NCBI GenBank assembly: GCA_016808115.1 | Contig: JAEQBH010000651.1 | Coordinates: 1,860,001 to 1,924,000, forward strand | DNA from: Tetrastigma voinierianum | Taxonomy: Eukaryota; Streptophyta; Magnoliopsida; Vitales; Vitaceae | Direction of reading: 5' to 3' | Length of the DNA stretch: 64,000 bases | Shown here: positions 57,938 through 64,000 of the stretch, piece after piece | Position numbering within the stretch: the first letter of the stretch is position 1 | Layout: every line of letters starts with the position of its first letter | Position numbers and translations under genes: made by a program | The notes under the pieces: generated by a model | What the model saw: the letters and a program-made list of their open reading frames with translations, nothing else | Told to the model about the DNA's origin: nothing | Databases searched by the model: none

Positions 57938-58640
57938 CTGCAATCTGATGGGAGACTCGGCCCACCCAACCAAATTTCTCAAGCCTTGTCTGGTGGTGCT
58001 GGAGGAATTTGTGGAACTACTGGGTGATTGGTGGGGTTGATAATTCTTCATCAAACTCTTCTAAGCTCTCCATCAGCTCCCCTTGCAGTTTTCAAGTACA
58101 ATGTTTCCCCACACTAGTGCCAATTAGGCAAACTTCCTCTGGACCTTCTTCTTCTGGATTGGCATTCTTACTGCTTAAATGAAATATGTTGAGCTCTAGT
58201 GTCATATTGTCAAATGTGAGCTGCATGACTCCATTTCGACAATTGATTATGGCATTTGATGTGGCCAAAAATGGTCTCCTAAGTATGATGGGCACATAAT
58301 TGGGCCCCACTGCCACTGGCTCGATATCAAGAACTTGAAGTCTGGGAATAGTAGAACGCAGCGCCACTTTGAAAACATCATGACTATACCTTTAAGAATT
58401 TTCACAATCTAATACGCCAAGATAAGGTGATGGTGGTAGGCTTTAATCCTCCCATCTCTAACTGTTTGTAGACTGAGCAGGGTAACAGGTTTACATTGGC
58501 TCCCAAATCTAACAATGCTTTTTCTACACAAGTTCCCCCAATGTTCACTAAAATGGTAGGAGGCCCTGGATCCTTGTATTTCACTAGGGTCTTACACTGG
58601 ATGATGGAGCTCACCTGTTATGTCAAGAAAGCTGTCTTAT
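57938..58640 (-). pseudogene. R5 protease
   Basis: From the gag side: KDPGPPTILVNIGGTCVEKA, the active site LLDLGANVNLLPCSVYKQLE, then LDIEPVAVGPNYVPIILRRP, NGVMQLTFDNMTLELNIFHL and EEVCLIGT. Past this, EELSTPP ends the part shared with autonomous relatives; the usual run into RT does not follow. Two frame changes are present. It would process Gag. Confidence 0.8.
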
Positions 58641-60359
58641 TCACATTCGGTCCTCTCTTTATAGTTCATAAGTCTTTTAGAAATTTGGCATTTGCTGAGA
58701 CCTGCTTGATCATGTCTAGAAGAGGGATATTAACTTTCACTTGCCTCAGCACTTCAAAAATCTCAGTTGGGTTGTTCACCCTCTTTTTGCCTCTAAATGC
58801 TTGAGGAAAAAGTGCAGGCATGCTCTTTTTCATCATATCTTCTTTGATCACTATTCTTTCCGGCTCCTCTTCTTGTTGTTCTTTGGTTACATCTAGTGGC
58901 TTAGGTATTGGTTAATCAACTTTTTTACCACTTCTCAGAGTGATAATGGCTTCGCCTCGTCCGTCTTAGTAAGCGTATATTTTATTTTGCTTTTCGCTGC
59001 TGGTGGATTCTCTTGAGATACACTTTAGTTTGTGAAGAAAAATTGCTCTTTTCCTGCACCTGCTGATGATTAGTGATCCTTAAGATGGAATACTACAGGT
59101 TGTCTATTTTCTTAGCAATGTCGTTTTGGAACCCATCTATTCTCTTATTCAAGGTGTTTTCCACAGTATCAATTTTTTGATTTAACTACACATTGATTGC
59201 CTTCTGCTCTTCCACAAAATCACCTACCACTTTGCTAAGGTTCAAGATGTCTTGCTCAACTGGAGAAGTTGACTGTGGTTATGATGGTTGAGAAGTTGAA
59301 GCATACTGTGGAGGTTTTGGCTTTCAAGAGAGATTTTGGTGATTTCTCTAGCTAGGGTTGTAACTGTTGCCATATGGTGCATTAGCTGATGGTTTAAATT
59401 GACCACGACATTAGAAACTGTTCCCACTAACATCTCTCATTCTTTGGAACACTTGGACGTGTTCTCCCAGATGTTCGGTGGGCGATAAATGAAACATGGC
59501 TTGTTTGGCCGCAGGGAATCTCAGTCAGCTACACACCTCATCTTTGGTTTCTCATTTCTAGTTCTTCCAGCCTTCTAGCTAGGTTGAAACTTTAGCTTTC
59601 ATGTCCATGTGTCACTCGGAAGGAGTACATGCCACCTTGTCTTTGGGTTGGGCTCATTCTTTCTATCCCCCTTGGATTATGCTCATCCCAACCTTTTGAA
59701 GCTTCAACTACATAACCCAGGAAATCCAAAGCTTCCTCTGGATGTTTTCTCAAGAAGTCTTCTCCACACATAGTCTCTAGCAATTGCTTCATGGCAGGAG
59801 AAATTCCATTATAAAAGTAGCTAACTAGCAGCCATGTGTCAAATCCATGGTGAGGACAAGCATTGAGCGCTTCCATATATCTCTCCCAACAGGCATAGAA
59901 TTTTTAATTCTCATTAGCTGAGAAGGTGGAAATCTGCCTCTTCAAACTGTTTGTTCTGTGAGTGGAGAAGAATTTCTTTAAAAATTCAGCCTACATCTCA
60001 GTTCAGTTTCGGATGCTCCTTGGCCTCAGGGAGTTAAGCCAAATTTTGGCTTTATCCTTCAATGTGAAAGGAAAAAGCTTTAGCCTCATTAAATCCACAG
60101 TGGTAGTCTCCTCCTTGAAGGTGTTGCAGACCTCCTCAAACTCCCTCATGTGCGAATAAGGGTTCTCACTCTCCATGCCATGAAAAGTGGGAAGAAGTGG
60201 CACAAGGTAAGGCTTTATAACCATTTTCTCAGTTGGAGGTACTATTTAGGAGAGTGCACTCATCCGAGGAGGGTGTATGTGGTACCTCATGGATCTATAT
60301 GCATTAAGGTTCCTCTATATCCCTTATTCACTCTTCTGTTCTTTAGGTGGAGGTTCCAT
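58641..60359 (-). pseudogene. R5 gag
   Basis: The likely start is the ATG at 60359 (MEPPPKEQ). The capsid part reads LLPTFHGMESENPYSHMREF and EVCNTFKEETTTVDLMRLKL (60224-60003), then FDTWLLVSYFYNGISPAMKQ, LLETMCGEDFLRKHPEEAL and EASKGWDEHNP (59876-59592). The C-terminal helical linker (about 59280-59090) reads LNLSKVVGDFVEEQKAINV, a TAG stop, then LNQKIDTVENTLNKRIDG. The gag-protease linker FPQAFRGKKRVNNPTEIF lies near 58810. Few indels are needed to align it with R4, but several stops remain. Confidence 0.8.
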
Positions 60360-60670
60360 TGTGTTTAAATTCAGGCCTAATTCAGAATCCGATTCATGTG
60401 TAATACTAATTTTTACTAATATGCCTTCTAAATTCCTAAACCATTGGAGCAACAAATCTACATGAAAAAACACGGGACAAAGAAGCAAAACAATTCTACC
60501 AAAAAGGGTTAATGTTAGCTAGAAAGAAAGACAAATATATAAACAGTGAAATGAAATTAAGTAACCTAGCAGTAAATTGCTAGAAAGAATGAAAAGAAAA
60601 AAATTCACTAGAGCTTGTGATAAGGATCACAAGTGTTCAGTATAGACTGTCATTTGCACTAATGCACCAT

Positions 60671-60687
60671 TCCCGGCAACGACACCA
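60671..60687 (-). other. R5 primer binding site, tRNA-Asp type
   Basis: TGGTGTCGTTGCCGGGA on the minus strand, two bases after the LTR. It differs from the tRNA-Asp complement TGGCGCCGTTGCCGGG at two positions. Confidence 0.75.
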
Positions 60688-60689
60688 TT

Positions 60690-61952
60690 TGATTTGCAGC
60701 CCGTAGGGTATTCTAAGTCAACAAAATTTATAACCTAATACCTCGTGCTACCGTAGCATTGCTACTATAGTATAGCGGCTCTAGGATCGTCCACATGGAT
60801 GGGTTTTCTTCGTAGAAATGACTAATACTAAGGTCTACACTAGTGATTGTAGTTTAGATATTGGGATTATGATAAAAGGGGTTGGTTTTAATGGTTGTCA
60901 CTGAAAATAAAACATATTAGAATATGGAAAGAGGTCCCTTAAAGTATCAAGACACTAGGCTTGGGTTCTTTAGGCAAATGAGGGGGTTTCTGGGTTGTTA
61001 CCTCACATTGGGGAGGATAAAATATAGTTATCTCCCAAACTGTAAGACCTAACCCTCCTTAAATATCTTTGAAAATGGCATTCATTGGCCATTAATGCTC
61101 TCAGTCGGTAAAAGCACAAGTCTCCTTGACTCACCTTCCAATGGCTCATAAATGATAACTAATGAACATCACTGGATCTAGCATTAAGCATTCAATGAGC
61201 CCTAAAAGCTTACCAAGTATTAACCATTCAAGGTGATTGAGAGATCAAAACTGAGTTGAAGAAGAACCGATAATGATAGTGAACTCCTGCGTGAAAAACA
61301 TGGAAACCCTTAGTTCGCCTTAGGATCTTTCACCCAGTGGCCTTCTACTTCAAGGAGGAAGGGGTTTTAGCCACTTATCCTCTGAGAAATCATCCTCATA
61401 GGGTGTTTAGCCAGTGAGAAAAGAAAAGAAAATGAGAGAAAATGAAAGAAAATGGGAGCTTGTTCGACAAGCCTCCCAAAAATTAAATTAAATAAAACTT
61501 AAAAGTTAACTCATTACAAAGTGTTGTGTGGCTATTATATACCACCAACACAATACAAATTACCAAATTGACAAAAGCAAGAAACTATTACATAGGGATA
61601 ATTTGGGAAGAAATCAGAAAAGAGAGACAAAAAGGTCAAAAGTAATGGCAAGAAATTTCGTAGGCTGTAAAATTCCGCAACCCTTGCAAAATTGTTCTAT
61701 TTTTCTTCTTCTACGGTTCTTCCTTCTTGTTCTACAGCTTTGAGTTCCAATTGATTTCTTCATGCTCGAGTTGCATCCCTATCTTCAATATATATAGCCT
61801 GTGAAAACTACAAAAATTACCATAAAATTTTATCATAAGCATTGTTAGGTCCTTAACGTGCCAACTGGGTCAATTTAGCTGATTACTAAGCAAAAAGTTC
61901 TCAAAACCCAAAGTGTTAAGAGAACGGAACAACACTATTTTGGTAGTAATCA
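60690..61952 (-). repeat. R5 5' LTR
   Basis: 1263 bp; it matches 25233-26486 along its whole length, with roughly one difference per 20 bases in the first 230, mostly transitions. It is the 5' copy because the primer site abuts it at 60687. Confidence 0.85.
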
Positions 61953-61957
61953 ACAAT
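61953..61957. repeat. R5 target site duplication, right copy
   Basis: ACAAT just after the LTR end GTAATCA. R3 LTR sequence resumes directly after it. Confidence 0.9.
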
Positions 61958-63408
61958 CAAACTTATGTCATGACATAAGAATTTGCGGAAGGGAAGAAAG
62001 TGCATCCATGACAAAGAAAATTATGCCTTGAAAATGGAAGAGCATTGAGACAAAATTGAGACGGGTTGGTCACTGACAGATTTTAATGATGCGACAAACA
62101 TTTTGCTAGCGACAAGATCAAGGAAGGAAATATGTAGCAACATTTTCCAAATTGCATCGCGGCCTTAAAGTTTAGATTAGGTCATGCGAAACAACGAGAG
62201 TATGTTGCGACGAAGAATTTATGTCATGACAAGCGGCAAACAGACAACACGGATGAGAAGTGCGTAGCGACATAAGAGTGTGTCATGACAAAGGTTGAGA
62301 AGAACCACAGAAAGACTGTCGTGACACAGTATGAACAAAATAAGTAAATTATGTCGCAACAATTCAAAATTATGTCGCCACATAAAACAAGGTGAAGGGT
62401 GAGAAGCTCTGCCACGATAAAGAAATTTTATGTCGTGACACAATCAAGAGCAGTAAGAAGGAAACGATGTTGCAACAAAGCTTTTATGTCTCGACATACC
62501 ATTCGAGTATTCAAGATGCAAAGCACTGAAGAAAGGTCGCGACACAAGACACTCATGTCACGAAAATTACAAAACAACTTCAGCAGAATTATGTCGTGAC
62601 ATTTTCAAACTATGTCGTGACATAATTCAAGAAGAAGGGCACAGAAGACTGTCGTGACAGAACACTACAAGCCACAACAAAGCTGGAGGACAAAGATGAC
62701 AACTATGTTGCGACATAATTTTTCAATTTCACGACAAAGCCACATATTGGGCCATTTTTTGGGGATCCACAATTTCAGCCTCAAAGTGCAACCCATCGTT
62801 TGAAAATCTAAAAATAGAAGTACCTAGGGCATTGTGCGGAGCTTTTGTCAAACCTAGAACTTCTGGATAGTTGGAAACTCCTTTGTATATTAGTTTTTCT
62901 TTTATTTTCTTTTTCGTTAATTTAGTTTTAGCTTAGCATTTTAGTTAGTTTTTCATAGGATCGAACAGTGATCTAGTGTGAAGTTTCGAGTTGGGTTCAT
63001 TGTAAAATATTAGTTTTCATTACTGTCTGATTTGAATGGAATTTGGAAATTTTCTAGAGTTCATTTATTTCAATTCATTTGCAGTTTCAATGAATTTTAT
63101 TGATCAATTAGTCATTGTTATTTGCTATCCAGTTTTGAAAGACTAAGCTCCCTTTGGGAATTTATCAATGTGAATTGTTTCCTGCATAATTTGAAAGAAT
63201 GTGATAGTTCAAAATCTCTAATTTATTTAATTAGTGTTGTTCAAGAAATCAATTGTTCATAATATTAGTAGCGTGTACCCAGAAAAGGACTTATCTTGCT
63301 CTGATTTCCAAGAGGCCTTTTGAGTGACATAGATATGGAGAATCCTGGGATTATGGAGCAGTTACTTTGGGGTATGTTAGACTAATATTATGGAACTAAT
63401 GAACTCTG
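61958..63408 (+). repeat. R3 3' LTR, right part after R5
   Basis: It continues the LTR after the second ACAAT copy, matching 5' LTR positions from about 3283 onward. It starts with an 18-base perfect palindrome CTTATGTCATGACATAAG at 61962-61979 and has many more TGTCGCGACA variants to about 62740. Matching blocks (AGTTTTAGCTTAGCATT, CAATTCATTTGCAGTTTCAA, GGAACTAATGAACTC) run in the same order as in the 5' LTR and stop at about 63408. Confidence 0.8.
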
Positions 63409-64000
63409 AAAGACTACTGCTTCGTTCTTATTCGTATGCTGAATTTTATTCCCAAGCGTAAGAATTAGGGTTGTCTAGCATTGTAGTGCGTGGAGATCCA
63501 CGGTCATCTCCACGGGAGTGGTCTAAATTGTTGATCAAGTAGGAGCTATTCTCCAGGTGTGTAATTGAAAAATTATGGGGTTGTGGTTGGTTGATTTAAG
63601 GATTTATTAAATTGACTGTTTTAAAATAGAAAGATGATTGCTGGGATTCTTAGGTTTCCACTCACTAATGATCACGTACTTCCCACCTCTTAGTTTTACA
63701 GTCTCATCTAGGAGCCATTGATAAATGGTCTTCGATGGAAGATTTTTCTTTAAATGCTCTTTTGAAAGGAAAGATGATTGAAGGATGTTAAACACTTGTT
63801 CCCAATTAATTCAGACTCTTAGCTTGCATTTGTAATCCAAGCACAATGTGTCTGAGGATCTCTCGTTCTACGTTGTCAAGAAGATGCCAAACTAAGTTTC
63901 TGAAGTTTTCTACAAGTGATTAACATCGCACAATTCATTTAGTATAAAAGAGGAATTGAGGAGTATACCTTGATCGAAATTGAGTTCCTTAGAACCCGAC
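63409..64000. other. Right flank, unidentified sequence
   Basis: After the LTR similarity stops, nothing matches the 5' copy of R3 or the missing part of R2 gag. The sequence is AT-rich. A minus-strand frame at 63795-63607 reads WLLDETVKLRGGKYVIISEW; I do not recognise it. It could be the remaining LTR of R3, a host fragment or another element. Confidence 0.35.

Larger units (their letters stand above)
25233..61952 (-). mobile_element. R5: non-autonomous gag-protease LTR element hosting R6 and R9
   Basis: LTRs at 25233-26486 and 60690-61952 are flanked by exact ACAAT copies (25228-25232 and 61953-61957). On the minus strand: 5' LTR, primer site, gag, protease, spacer, TATA box, accessory ORF, tail with two purine tracts, 3' LTR. 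R9 and the R6 array both sit inside the accessory ORF. Without them the element is about 8.6 kb and has no RT, RNase H or integrase. The LTR pair differs mostly by transitions, so age and not sequencing noise explains its differences. Confidence 0.85.
2782..63408 (+). mobile_element. R3: Athila-like Ty3/gypsy element hosting R4 and R5
   Basis: The 5' LTR starts at 2782. The internal order is leader, gag, protease, RT, RNase H, integrase, a coiled-coil ORF, a long non-coding tail, a purine tract (24725-24736) and the 3' LTR from 24737. R4 interrupts the integrase and R5 interrupts the 3' LTR. Without these the element is about 14 kb. GGGGC (2777-2781) is a possible left target duplication. No matching right copy was found, because similarity between the two LTRs stops near 4668 and 63408 and the true LTR end is unclear. 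Confidence 0.8.

Overview
The window looks like plant nuclear heterochromatin, most likely from a dicot. It is almost wholly built of nested LTR retrotransposons of the Ty3/gypsy superfamily, mainly Athila/Tat-like elements with tRNA-Asp type primer binding sites. I see no convincing host gene, rRNA, tRNA, CRISPR or bacterial feature. The accessory ORF of three elements (motifs such as FMTPR, FYPRV, LFPLQHVV, HVLEHLGF) resembles a protein family I remember as abundant among predicted proteins of grapevine. A Vitaceae source is therefore possible, but that rests on memory, not on a search.

I name nine elements R1-R9. R1 (1-737, minus) is the 3' end of an R3-family element. R2 (738-2781, plus) is an LTR, PBS and gag start that abuts R1. 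R3 (2782 to about 63408, plus) sits in the R2 gag and carries decayed gag, protease, RT, RNase H, integrase and a well preserved coiled-coil ORF. R4 (10999-20886, minus, duplication AATTC) splits the R3 integrase. R5 (25233-61952, minus, duplication ACAAT) splits the 3' LTR of R3. R6 (about 28040-52518, plus) is a head-to-tail LTR-internal-LTR-internal array inside the accessory ORF of R5. R7 (30613-40176, plus) splits the first R6 gag. R8 (44334-46107, plus, duplication GAATT) is a solo LTR in the R6 integrase. R9 (52673-56276, duplication CAAAC) is a 3.6-kb solo LTR in the accessory ORF of R5. The deepest chain is R1 < R2 < R3 < R5 < R6 < R7.

The most interesting content is the R4/R5/R7 group. 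All three are about 9-10 kb once insertions are removed. All have gag and protease but no reverse transcriptase, RNase H or integrase. All carry a separate GC-rich accessory ORF preceded by a TATA-like box, and all have a second purine-rich tract about 280 bp upstream of the 3' LTR. They look like one non-autonomous lineage that must borrow pol in trans. A second cross-cutting pattern is that several unrelated LTR families each carry a cluster of their own short CpG palindrome (TGTCGCGACA, TTCGCTAGCGAA, CGCCGCGGCG, ACGTCGTGACGT).

Sequence quality appears patchy. R4, R6, R7 and R8 differ from their own copies mostly by 1-3 base indels, while the R5 LTR pair differs mostly by transitions. Many broken frames in R4, R6 and R7 may therefore be consensus errors and not genuine decay. 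All coding features are annotated as pseudogenes or fragments for this reason.
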